A stretch of DNA of 64,000 nucleotides from NCBI GenBank assembly GCA_963678705.1, contig OY783211.1:17002603-17066602 (forward strand), given 5' to 3'. Both the position numbers and the translations under genes were made by a program. Below, piece by piece: positions 1 to 12,600 of this stretch. Every line of letters starts with the position of its first letter. The first letter of the stretch is position 1. A model generated the notes under the pieces. The model made no database searches. It was not told the origin of the DNA and saw only the letters and a list, made by a program, of their open reading frames with translations. The stretch comes from Panorpa germanica (taxonomy: Eukaryota > Arthropoda > Insecta > Mecoptera > Panorpidae).

Positions 1-2145
1 TTGCTAGATGTGATGGTACTTTACAATGACCTGATCTTAGTCGGCATATTGTATAAATGAATTTTCTAGATAAATTTTTATTGATCCACATGTTATCTTT
101 AATTTTATTGTTGAAAAGGTAGAATGTTTTGCCTGTGGTTTGACTTGCCTCCTTGTATATTATTTGCCAGTCCATATATGCCTTTTCCTTGATAATAATT
201 TTCATTTCATTTAGGGAAGATTTTATATCTATTAATTTACCGTCAGTACATGCTTCTTTTGCTAACTTATCTGCAGTTTCATTGCCTAAAATTCTACCTG
301 GTACCCATAAAAATTTTCACTCTTTTTCAGTTTACAATATATTGCTTTTATTTTACAAATTTTATAATTATTATTGTTTTTGAAGTTGTTATTATTTATA
401 GCTGCTAATACACTATATGCATCTGTTACTATTAATATGTTAGACTCTTTAGTGTTTTTAATTATCTTCATTGTCTTCAATATAGCTATAAGTTCAGCAT
501 TGAATGAACTTGATATATTATTTAACTTAAACTTATATTGCTTGTTTGTTGTAGAGTTGTATAAGCCCGCACCTCTTTTTTTAAATTTACTATTTACGGA
601 ACCATCTGTATACCATATGTCCCATTTTATGTTTTCAGTGCATATAAAATTCATATATCGTTGATATATTATAGTGCTGTGTCTTTCTTGTTGAAATATT
701 TAATTTCGGTATCTATTTTAATAGTTTTTAGTTCATATGAAGATTTAAAGTAGGGCATGATCTCAAAACTTTCTATAGGTATATTTTTGTAATGATTGTA
801 GCTTATTAAAAGAAGAGGTTGGTTCTTGTTTATCCAATATGGTTTAAAGTATACATTTTGAAGTTCTTCTATTCTAGATATGATATTTTGGTACTTACTT
901 TGGATTATTTTGATGAAGAAATTGTCACTTAATATCTGTCTTCGAATTTTTAGAGGTGGTATATTGGTTTCCAGGTTAAGAATCTGTATAGGAGTAGAAC
1001 CCATTGCACCTATTATTATTCTTAGTCCTTTGTTTTGTACTGTGTCTAATTTTTTGTCTAAGTCTTGTATTATTTGCGGTACAAACTAATGTACTGGAGT
1101 AGTCAAAATGGGGTCTGACAATGGCTTTATAAATACTGAGTAGAGTTAGAGGATGACTTCCCCAGCTGCATCCAGCTAGACATCTCATTACATTTATTCC
1201 TTTGTGACATTTTGCTATAATTGAGTTGATTTCTTTGCACCATGTGCTTTTTGAATCAAACCAAACACCCAGGAATTTAACGTTACTTGTAACAGTTAAA
1301 CATTTATTTTTAATAATAATTCTTGGACTTCGATCTAAGTTGTGTCTGGTAAAAATTATTACTTTGCTTTTATTAGTGGATACCTCTAGATTTAAATCAC
1401 TTAAGGTAGATTCTAGGTAGATGTTAAGTGAGTAACCCTTGCTGTAGATAACTATATCATCAGCATATAGTAAGATTTTCGTAGAATTATCCGCCAGTTT
1501 GATGATATCTTTTGTGTATTTATTGAACAGTAGAGGAGATGATATTGAGCCTTGCGGCACTCCTTGAGAGTTCACGTAAGGACCTAATAATTTGTTGTTG
1601 TGTCGTATAAAAACTTCTCTTAGTTGGTAATAGTTTAAAATCCATTTTATAATTTTTGTAGATATACCAATCTCTGTCATTTTGTTTTTTAGATTTATAA
1701 GATTTACATTATCATACGCGGATTTGATGTCTAGAAAAGCTGCGACCATATAATGATTGTTACTATATACTTTCTGTATGTCCAAGTTTAATATATTTAA
1801 GCTATGTTGGGTGCTTTTTCCTTTTCTGTAGGCAAATTGAAGGTCAGGCAATTTTTGATGATGTTCCAGATACCATTCTAATCTGTTTTTGATAATGGAT
1901 TCCATTGTTTTCCCTATGCATGAAAGTAGAGTGATAGGCCTGTATGATTCTGCTGAGTTTGGATCTTTATTCGGTTTTAATATTGGTACAATAATATGTT
2001 TTTTCCAATCCTCGGGTATAATTTGAGTGTTGAATATACTATTAAAGATTTGTATTAGAAGTGTTTTAGCTATTGGAGGTAATAATTGTATCATTTTGTA
2101 GTTATATCTGTCGAAACCAGTGCTTGTATGTTTTAATTTTATGTT
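1..2145 (-). pseudogene. 5'-truncated non-LTR retrotransposon (LINE) with RT and RNase H, frameshifted; runs off the left edge
   Basis: The reverse transcriptase part runs from about 2145 down to 1080. It shows the fingers/palm block with VAAFLDIKSAYDNV, the GVPQGSISSPLLF motif and the catalytic LLYADDIVIYS box. A linker follows at 1004-669 (AMGSTPIQILN, then PPLKIRRQ), as in I/LOA/R1-type LINEs. Next is an RNase H domain (WYTDGS, then SSFNAELIAILK, at 654-286). Its later motif WVPGRILGNETADKLAKEA is readable only in another frame at about 310-250. The C-terminal RLRSGHCKVPSHLA block lies close to the left edge. At least three frame changes are needed (near 1085, 660 and 310), and no N-terminal or endonuclease part exists, so the copy is dead and 5'-truncated. 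Clade assignment beyond 'RNase H-bearing LINE' is inference. Confidence 0.85.
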
Positions 2146-3088
2146 ATCAACTTAAATGTGAGTTTTAGATGTGAAATATAAAGAAATAAAAATTGCTATA
2201 GTAAATATTATAATTGATATTAAATCTTAATATACAAAAATTCAGGTTGAGTATGTGCTCGAAAAATTCGAAAAATAGTCGGTCCATTTATTTTGAAACT
2301 TTGCGATAAAGTTGCATTTGCAAAGAGGCAAAGTTGCAAAAATCGAATTCATTTCTTTTCGGTTGTTCGTTGTTAATCCGACCATGAGAATATTGAAAAT
2401 TTGTTAACTAAGCTTTGTTCTTTGAATTAATTAGAAACTTCATATGAATTCGTCAATATTCATTTAATTGGAGTTTTTGAAATATTGTGGTTATTTGGCA
2501 GTATTTGGGTAGCGTTGATTGATGACGCCGTGACCTCTCGGGGCCCCTCTACGTCCGTACGGGGCTCATTATGACTAGATTAATATTTAATTTAAGACTT
2601 ATGTATTTGTGACTTGAACAAAATGTAATTATCCTACAAACAATTTGTCGTATCTTCGCAATCTCGTATCAGAGAGCGGTTAGACAGTAGTCAGACAGCG
2701 TTCGGGAGAACATATGTTAGTACTGTGGTAGTACTGGGTAGTAGCACAACTAGCACCTCGGCAAACCTCGTTTGGAAAGTATTAGGAAGGCAATCAGAGG
2801 AGGTACGGAGCGTTCCGGCTGGTGCAGACATGCTGTCCAAAGCTTCATGTAATGTCACACTAACGTCTAATAGGATTCCAATCACCATTCAGAGTGGTAC
2901 GATTAGCATCTAATTGGATTCCGATCAAAATTGTTTGTAGGGTACTGCTTTGGGCTCTAAAAATTATTGCCGGTTTTAGAACCTGATGTCATTCTAACTA
3001 TGTATTACGTACATTACATTCATACCAATAAGTTATACTTTGGTTACCATATGTGTATTTGTTATAACTATATGTATATTTGTTTCAG
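2146..3088. other. 5' flank / intron upstream of the repeat-M13 gene; no convincing exon found
   Basis: This stretch lies between the truncated LINE and the first recognised exon. It ends in a good acceptor (TATTTGTTTCAG, GT/AG boundary at 3088/3089). The exon frame is closed by a stop at 3065-3067 and has no ATG, so at least one upstream exon must supply the start codon and any signal peptide. I could not identify that exon. A GC-richer patch at 2520-2900 with short open frames is a candidate 5' UTR, but nothing there looks like a signal sequence or membrane anchor. Confidence 0.5.
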
Positions 3089-6000
3089 AAAAGTCAACCA
3101 TACATTTCATCAGGTAAAATATCAAGAGCATCACCCACCGAAAGCACAACAGAAATTGAAAAACATTCGAGTATATTGTCAACAGATGTAAGCGCATCAA
3201 ATACCGAAAGCACAATATCAGTAAAAATTGAAGATCCGAGTTCATTGTCAACAGATGTAAGCGCATCAAGTACCGAAAGCACAACATCAGTAAAAATTGA
3301 GGATCCTACTTCATTGTCAACAGATGTAAGTGCATCAAGTACCGAAAGCACAACATCAGTAAAAATTGAAGATCCTACTTCATTGTCAACAGATGTAAGC
3401 GCATCAAGTACCGAAAGCACAACATCAGTAAAAATTGAAGATCCGAGTTCATTGTCAACAGGTGTAAGCGCATCAAGTACCGAAAGCACAACATCAGAAA
3501 AAATTGAAGATCCGAGTTCATTGTCAACAGATGTAAGTGCATCAAGTACCGAAAGCACAATATCAGTAAAACTTGAAGATCCTACTTCATTGTCAACAGA
3601 TGTAAGTGCATCAAGTACCGAAAGCACAACATCAGTAAAAATTGAAGATCCTACTTCATTGTCAACAGATGTAAGCGCATCAAGTACCGAAAGCACAACA
3701 TCAGTAAAACTTGAAGATCTGAGTTCATTGTCAACAGATGTAAGTGCATCAAGTACCGAAAGCACAATATCAGTAAAACTTGAAGATCCTACTTCATTGT
3801 CAACAGATGTAAGTGCATCAAGTACCGAAAGCACAACATCAGTAAAACTTGAAGATCCTACTTCATTGTCAACAGATGTAAGTGCACCAAGTACCGAAAG
3901 CACAACATCAGTAAAACTTGAAGATCCTACTTCATTGTCAACAGATGTAAGTGCATCAAGTACCGAAAGCACAACATCAGTAAAACTTGAAGATCCTACT
4001 TCATTGTCAACAGATGTAAGTGCATCAAGTACCGAAAGCACAACATTAGTAAAAATTGAAGATCCCACTTCATTGTCAACAGATGTAAGCGCATCAAGTA
4101 CCGAAAGCACAACATCAGTAAAAATTGAAGATCCGAGTTCATTGTCAACAGATGTAAGTGCATCAAGTACCGAAAGCACAACATCAGAAAAAATTGAAGA
4201 TCCGAGTTCATTGTCAACAGATGTAAGTGCATCAAGTACCGAAAGCACAACATCAGTAAAACTTGAAGATCCTACTTCATTGTCAACAGATGTAAGTGCA
4301 TCAAGTACCGAAAGCACAACATTAGTAAAAATTGAAGATCCCACTTCATTGTCAACAGATGTAAGCGCATCAAGTACCGAAAGCACAACATCAGTAAAAC
4401 TTGAAGATCCGAGTTCATTGTCAACAGATGTAAGTGCATCAAGTACCGAAAGCACAACATCAGTAAAACTTGAAGATCCTACTTCATTGTCAACAGATGT
4501 AAGTGCATCAAGTACCGAAAGCACAACATCAGTAAAACTTGAAGATCCTACTTCATTGTCAACAGATGTAAGTGCATCAAGTACCGAAAGCACAACATCA
4601 GTAAAACTTGAAGATCCTACTTCATTGTCAACAGATGTAAGTGCATCAAGTACCGAAAGCACACCATCAGTAAAAATTGAAGATCCGAGTTCATTGTCAA
4701 CAGATGTAAGTGCATCAAGTACCGAAAGCACAACATTAGTAAAAATTGAAGATCCTACTTCATTGGCAACAGATGTAAGTGCATCAAGTACCGAAAGCAC
4801 AACATCAGTAAAACTTGAAGATCCTACTTCATTGTCAACAGATGTAAGCGCATCAAGTACCGAAAGCACAACATTAGTAAAAATTGAAGATCCCACTTCA
4901 TTGTCAACAGATGTAAGTGCATCAAGTACCGAAAGCACAACATCAGTAAAACTTGAAGATCCTACTTCATTGTCAACAGATGTAAGTGCATCAAGTACCG
5001 AAAGCACAATATCAGTAAAAATTGAAGATCCCACTTCAATGTCAACAGATGTAAGTGCATCAAGCACCGAAAGCACAACATCAGTAAAACTTGAAGATCC
5101 TACTTCATTGTCAACAGATGTAAGTGCATCAAGTACCGAAAGCACAACATTAGTAAAAATTGAAGATCCCACTTCATTGTCAACAGATGTAAGTGCATCA
5201 AGTACCGAAAGCACAACATCAGTAAAACTTGAAGATCCTACTTCATTGTCAACAGATGTAAGTGCATCAAGTACCGAAAGCACAACATCAGTAAAACTTG
5301 AAGATCCTACTTCATTGTCAACAGATGTAAGTGCATCAAGTACCGAAAGCACACCATCAGTAAAAATTGAAGATCCGAGTTCATTGTCAACAGATGTAAG
5401 TGCATCAAGTACCGAAAGCACAACATCAGTAAAACTTGAAGATCCTACTTCATTGTCAACAGATGTAAGTGCATCAAGTACCGAAAGCACAACATCAGTA
5501 AAACTTGAAGATCCTACTTCATTGTCAACAGATGTAAGTGCATCAAGTACCGAAAGCACACCATCAGTAAAAATTGAAGATCCGAGTTCATTGTCAACAG
5601 ATGTAAGTGCATCAAGTACCGAAAGCACAACATTAGTAAAAATTGAAGATCCTACTTCATTGGCAACAGATGTAAGTGCATCAAGTACCGAAAGCACAAC
5701 ATCAGTAAAACTTGAAGATCCTACTTCATTGTCAACAGATGTAAGCGCATCAAGTACCGAAAGCACAACATTAGTAAAAATTGAAGATCCCACTTCATTG
5801 TCAACAGATGTAAGTGCATCAAGTACCGAAAGCACAACATCAGTAAAACTTGAAGATCCTACTTCATTGTCAACAGATGTAAGTGCATCAAGTACCGAAA
5901 GCACAATATCAGTAAAAATTGAAGATCCCACTTCAATGTCAACAGATGTAAGTGCATCAAGCACCGAAAGCACAACATCAGTAAAACTTGAAGATCCTAC

Positions 6001-6674
6001 TTCATTGTCAACAGATGTAAGTGCATCAAGTACCGAAAGCACAACATTAGTAAAAATTGAAGATCCCACTTCATTGTCAACAGATGTAAGTGCATCAAGT
6101 ACCGAAAGCACAACATCAGTAAAACTTGAAGATCCTACTTCATTGTCAACAGATGTAAGTGCATCAAGTACCGAAAGCACAACATCAGTAAAACTTGAAG
6201 ATCCTACTTCATTGTCAACAGATGTAAGTGCATCAAGTACCGAAAGCACACCATCAGTAAAAATTGAAGATCCGAGTTCATTGTCAACAGATGTAAGTGC
6301 ATCAAGTACCGAAAGCACAACATCAGTAAAACTTGAAGATCCTACTTCATTGTCAACAGATGTAAGTGCATCAAGTACCGAAAGCACAACATCAGTAAAA
6401 CTTGAAGATCCTACTTCATTGTCAACAGATGTAAGTCCATCAAATACCGAAAGCACAAAATCATTAGATATTGAAGAACCGAATACAGTTAATACAAACT
6501 TTTGTAATACACTAGAATGTGGAAGTTTTCAATCTAGAATTTTAAGTTTATTGCGTAATGCATCTGACTATGATCCAAAATGTAATCAATTTTATAATGA
6601 TGTTTGTGGTGGGTTTAAGTCTCGAAAAGTAGCTGAAGAAGATGCCATGGCCTACGTATGGACAAGAATAAGAG
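3089..6674 (+). CDS. Exon A: repeat region and start of the M13 domain
   Basis: This 3586-nt exon begins after the acceptor TTTGTTTCAG and ends at AGAG|GTAAGT in phase 1. It starts with about 30 residues containing a diverged repeat (SRASPTESTTEIEKHSS), then the 48-unit array. From about codon 1139 it encodes the N-terminal M13 signature: two closely spaced cysteines (C1139, C1144), then DPKCNQFYNDVCGGF, equivalent to the family's D-P-C-x2-F-Y-x-Y-A-C-G-x-W. The frame also stays open past the donor to a stop near 6754, so an unspliced product would simply be short. Confidence 0.85.
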
Positions 6675-9600
6675 GTAAGTTCTTTCTAACTGTAAGGCTG
6701 TGTTTACATTTGCGTGTTCGATTAATCGTGCTGTTTGCCGATTATTCTAGGTAAAGACGGCGTGCACGATCATTCGGCGTGTTTACTATAACATACATTA
6801 GTAAAAATTGCTAATTATGCAATAAACATTCCGATACGTCCATACGAAGTATTGTGGGTTATGTTTAGTTGCCGAAACGCAAAAGCCATATTAGTTGATA
6901 TATACATGAAAGCACTTTTATAACAATGTTTTCTTTATAGGAGAAATGGAGAGTTCATCTGATCCAGAAAAGAAATATGTCAAAACTTTTAAAACTTTTT
7001 ATGATAGCTGTGACAATTTCTATAAAGATTTTGATAAGTCCGATACGATGGACCAAAGTAAGTAAATTAGAATGGTTTTATTGTGCCTAAATGTTTGCCA
7101 ATATCATCCTTATTTGAAGTTTTTCTGAAAGTATAATTATCATTAATTTTTTCAGTAAAAAAAATAATAACCAAAACGTTTGAATATCAGAAAGCAGATG
7201 ATTTAACAGATGTGTTCGCTAAATTAATTATGCAGCATAATAGCCTTTTGTTTGATGTTGTTCTCCAAATGGAGGAGTATTCCTCTGATAAGAGGAAAAT
7301 GATATTCACTTTATCACCTTCAAATCTGAAGAATATTCTAGTAGCAGCTGATAGCGATAATGAATATGAAAGATTTTCTAGGGAAACGAAGGAAGACATA
7401 TATCGTGTAAATAGAAATTATATATCTTTATACATTTCACTTGGTTAAGTCATGGTTCAATTTGATAGATTTGACATTTAACGAATTCATATTTGTTTAT
7501 AGTTCATAATGAATTCGCATTTGGCTTACTTAATTTTAACGTAACAAATATTTTGATCTTAATTTAAGCGCAACGGGTAATAAATATTGAAAATCAATTT
7601 TAGGCTACTCATACTTGTGATATAACAGACCTTAATAAAATCTATACAAATTGGGAAAAGCTTGCGAATAATAAAGATGATCATTTGAACAAGATTTTGA
7701 ACAAACTTTTCACGCTCTCAGACAATGTGGCAGAAATTTTAGATGCAGTGAAGCGTTTTCCATTCGACGATGAAAAAAAGTTAACTCAAGAATTGCCTAA
7801 CATTAATTACACCCCTAAAACAACAGAGCAACTTAATCTTCTCTGGAATAAACCGGTATGTGAATTTATAAACTTATTATAGAACATACATACAAACATA
7901 ATATACTGAGCACCTGAAGATGGCATTAAGTATAAAGTCGAAAGCTAGTGGTTTAATTAATAGTTTAAGGGAGGGGTTAGGATTTTCACTTTCGAAAAAT
8001 CCAATTTTTTTTTTGTCTTATCTTATTGCTTAATATTTCAAGAATATGTCCTTAAAATTTTAAGTCGATCTAAGCAATATTCTTGAAGTTATTGTCTTAT
8101 TAATCCGGTATATTATCTATATATTATATGTTAATCAGGTATACAGTTTATTCATTGCTATTGTCCTGAAGCGTTTTTCTCAAAACTACTTTTTTAAAGT
8201 CCGTGTTCACAGCCATTTAAAAACTAATTGAATTCATTTCAAACTTCGTACACATTTTCTACATATAAAATACCTCCCCCTAACGTTTAGATAAAAAAAT
8301 TCCTTTTACATTAAGGGTGTTTCCCACCCACAAAATGGCGGAACTTTTCGTGGAAAATAACAGTTCACACTTTAGATGGCCGCCAAAAATTTATAAATGA
8401 AAAAAAAATATATCAGAGACCGTTGGGGGGAAGATTTGATTATAATTTAACTAAATTTTAATTGTTTTTCATTTTCAAATACTTTCCCGCCGAGTTATAG
8501 TGAACACGGCAAATTGTCTTTTTCCCAAGACCTTCTGGAGAAAGCTTTGTTACCGCCTTATGCTTTAATATTGCTGCATGATAAAATTATACAACATAGT
8601 CAAAAGTATGCTCAATAATGTACAAAAGGTTCGAATAAAATTGCTCAATCTATACTTGAGAAAAAAAATCGCAACAAAGTGGTTTTTTTTACGCTGAAAC
8701 CCTAAACCCTCCCTTAATAAAGTAATTGGAGGTCTTAGCTAGTATTATAACAAGTTTTACTTTCACTTAATATAAATAATAACAAAAAATTGGAATAAAA
8801 TAAAGCATAGCATATATTTTAGGTGAACTGGGAAAATCTTTTCCAAGAGTTGCATATGGATGGAATGGAATACAATGTTCAGTATTCTGATTATTTTGTA
8901 GAAGTCATGGACGTGCTCAAGCATAATAGTTTACGGTATGTTTAAATTATGATCTGTATTTATTAATTGTCAACATTTTTAATTTTGGACAAATATTTCT
9001 AGAGATATCTCGTATGCTTTGAAAGGCAAGTATGCGTACGATCTGTATAACCAATTCGGTCATACACCTAAGAACAGGGAAGATTTTTGCTTGAAAGTTG
9101 CAAGCGGTTTGATGGAAGATGCCAGCTCTGCGATTTATTTGAACAGCTTCAAAAAAGACGAGTTAGATAACATGATTCAACTTGCAGAAAATGTATTCTC
9201 GTAAGTTATATGAAAACAAGTAATAATAGCTCAGTAAATAAATATTTAACCTCAAAATGAAAGTTACAATGAGACTTGAGTTTAGGTACCTTTATTCCGT
9301 GATTTACCATATTAATCGCCTTGTATTTAACTGATAGACCAATTAAATAAGGATTTAACCATTAGAAATGTGTATAAATCTTTGCATATAAGCCCATTGT
9401 AAAGAAACATGATAGACCCTTTATAAGTTATATAAAATTAAATTTATACACCGATCATTAATTTTTTTTAATTCTCAGAGACCTGAAGAATACAACGATT
9501 ACGCACTTGGAGGGCATACCTGAAGAATTAGGATATAATAATTTTTTATTGAATTTATTGAATAGGATGAAAAAATTAAATCTTTTTGTCCTTAGCGACA

Positions 9601-12600
9601 TTGATACTTTCTTACAAGAGGTAGAAAAAGAATTTGTAAATGTAAGTACAATTGGTTTAAAACCCACAAAGTCACTAATATAAGGTCTCCAGAAAGAGTA
9701 GCGGGGTCTTAAATCTTAAGAATATCTTAAAAGTAAAGTAACAATATTACCTCAGAAATGGCGGCAGCCCCGCAAGTAATGTGTCCACATATTGTTATTA
9801 ATCTTCGTTCGAGATTAAAGAAGTGCAAGCAGTGTGATTTTCCAATTCATTGTCTATAAATAATAAATAAATCATCTATTTGATTATCTATATTTTTTAT
9901 TTTATTATATTATTAAAATGACAGATGATCTTGATGCACAGAAAATGTACTAAAGTATACAAAAATATTTCAGGTTCGCCTGTCAGAAAACAAATTCATA
10001 GAAAACGTTCAAATTCTTCAAGAACGATATAGACGTTTAATGTACCAGAATCACAATAAACTAGCCATAAATGTAATTTGGCAGCACTTTATGACTCCCT
10101 ATCACACTAAAGCGAAGCAAATTTCTGACCTGGATGTCATTGGTAAATATAGGAAACTACAAAGTGTTCAATATTTCCAACACTAATTTTACCCATTTTG
10201 AATTAAAAGAAATAATTCTATGTTCCTAACAGAAATTTGGTTATTTTACTATCAGAAACAAATAGTATTTTCAATTTTGTTTATAAGAGAAAACATATTT
10301 TAACACTAGTGTTGTAAAATGTGTCGTATTGTCGTTCTGGAGGAGATTACTCAGCTTACTAGTACATTCTGCAGGGATGCTAGCTTCTGGTAGTAGATTC
10401 TTCAGTTGACGACTTCCAACACCAATTACAGTAGTAATCGAATATCTTTCTTAAGATGATTAATAAGGATTCTTGTTCAGACGGTGTATTGTTGCAATTA
10501 GAGAATACTTGAGCGGTCTAAAGTAACCTCGTTGCGACATGCGACGGTTGAACAATTAGTATCTTTTTATTACTATTAATACAAACACTTTTATTAAAAT
10601 ATATCATTTATTCGTTGTAATATTATATCTGCTTACTTAATTACAATAGTATTTTATTAGATTAACGAAGATGACAGATATAAAACAAAATGTAATTCTA
10701 TAGTGTTATAATTTAATTAATAGTTGAAATGTGCTCACTATTCAATACGTACGAAGTTGCGAATAGTAATGCTTGCTTTGAGACTCAGGAGAAGACTGGC
10801 TTTCAGCGTCTTGTGCAATTTAATATATAATAATTTATTTCACATCACAGAACGCCAATACTGAATTACCAGCATTAAATCAATATTAATCTCCACAAAC
10901 CAGAGACAATATTTATAAGCGCTAAACTTAAATAATTATTCTTTACAATCTTAATACTAATACAAAAACTGTTTACATAATATAATTCTATTACATAATT
11001 AACATTTAATATCATTAAAAATAAAAGGTAAGTGCGACATATGCGTACTTACAACACTCCTCAACCAAAGAAAAGGAACGCATATAAAACAAAACATATG
11101 CGTTTCTGCTCTAAGGAAAAGAAAAAGGAAAAATTGTGATAGGGGAGATGTCGTACATATCACAACACCCCCTTTCAAAAAAAAAGGGACACGTATAAAA
11201 ACAAAATATACGAGTTACAATTCTAGAAAAAAACAAAAAGAGAAGCAAAGTGTCGACAACGATTCTGATCCCATCGTATAGAGTTAACACTGCTCCACAA
11301 AACAATCATCCCTGACAAAATCCATTTCATTCGTCAAGTTTTTATTCATTGGTACAAAATCTCTTCAACCTATTATTATGAACTACCGTATGTTTTTTAC
11401 CAATTAGTATTTCTGTATTAACAGGGGATATAATTTTAGTAACTTTATACGGTCCTACGTATAAGGGTAAAAGTTTTTTTGACTGTCCTTTAGTTGGTAA
11501 CTGTTCATTTCTTAATAAAACTAGTTCGTTTACTTCAGGTGTGAAAAGAGAATTGACCCTTTTATCAAAATATAATTTTGTTTTTTCTTTGCTTTTAACC
11601 AAGTTATTCATAGCAAGTTCCCTCGCTACTTGTAACCTGTGTTTGAGTTCTACTATAAAATTATTATAAGTATTTACCTCAATTGGTTCTTTATAAAAAA
11701 TTGAAGGCAGATTTGCCTTATGTCCATAAATTAGTTCGAAAGGAGTAAAACCGGTCGCTGTATGCGGAGTTGTGTTATACACGAACATTGCATAGGGAAT
11801 CCAATTTATCCAATCATCCTGCTTTTTACAAAAATTCCTTAGATACTCGGCAAGGGTTCTATGAACTCTTTCTAAGGCACCGTTGGTTGCTGGTCTAAAT
11901 GCTGTTGTTTTTAATTGTTTAATTTTTAACAATTTGCATATATCTTTAAAAATTTTCGACATGAAATTTGTTCCTTGGTCTGTTAAGATCATATTAGGAA
12001 CTCCGTACCTACAAATAACGTTAGTTACTAATGCTTTCGCGACAGTATTTGCCTCCTGGTTTATAATAGGAATAGCTTCCGTAAATTTAGTAAGGTCATC
12101 CTGTATTGTTAGTAAGTATTTGTATTTGTCGTTGTCGTCTTTCTTGGGAAGATATACTATGTCCAAAGCCAACCTTTCGAAACTATGTTTCGAAGTCGAT
12201 GTAATTGTTAATGGGCATTTATTTAATTTGCACACTTTATTCTTTTGACATGATACACATTGTCTAATAAAATTTTTAACTTTTCTAATCATACTTGGAA
12301 ATTTAAAGTGTGATTTTAATCGTTTAATTGTTTTAGAAACTCCTAAGTGGCCTGCTGTGGGATTAACATGAAATTCCGAAATTACATTGTTTATTAACTC
12401 AGGGTCACTAATTTTAAGTATATTGTCATTATAAATGTGTACTATTATATTTGTTTTATCAAAGATATGTCTGATCATAGTTCGTAACTGGGCAAAATCT
12501 AATTTACTTAGTTCAGACTCGAACCTGTTCATAGCTATGTTAGTAATTTTGTGTAAAGTACAAAAGTTTTTCAGATTCACTAATGCCAAAAATATTTCTT

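Noticed and set aside
2691..2913. Short open frames on both strands as a possible first exon of the pseudopeptidase gene
   Set aside because: The + frame has no ATG at its start, no hydrophobic signal or anchor, and no clear donor with the phase needed for exon A.
3094..6456. A 1120-codon open frame antisense to the repeat array
   Set aside because: The 69-bp unit is a multiple of three and happens to lack stops on the opposite strand, so repetition keeps the frame open. No start context, domain or splice sites support it.
3179..6490. CRISPR-like regular spacing
   Set aside because: Units are contiguous coding repeats with no unique spacers, in a eukaryotic gene with introns.
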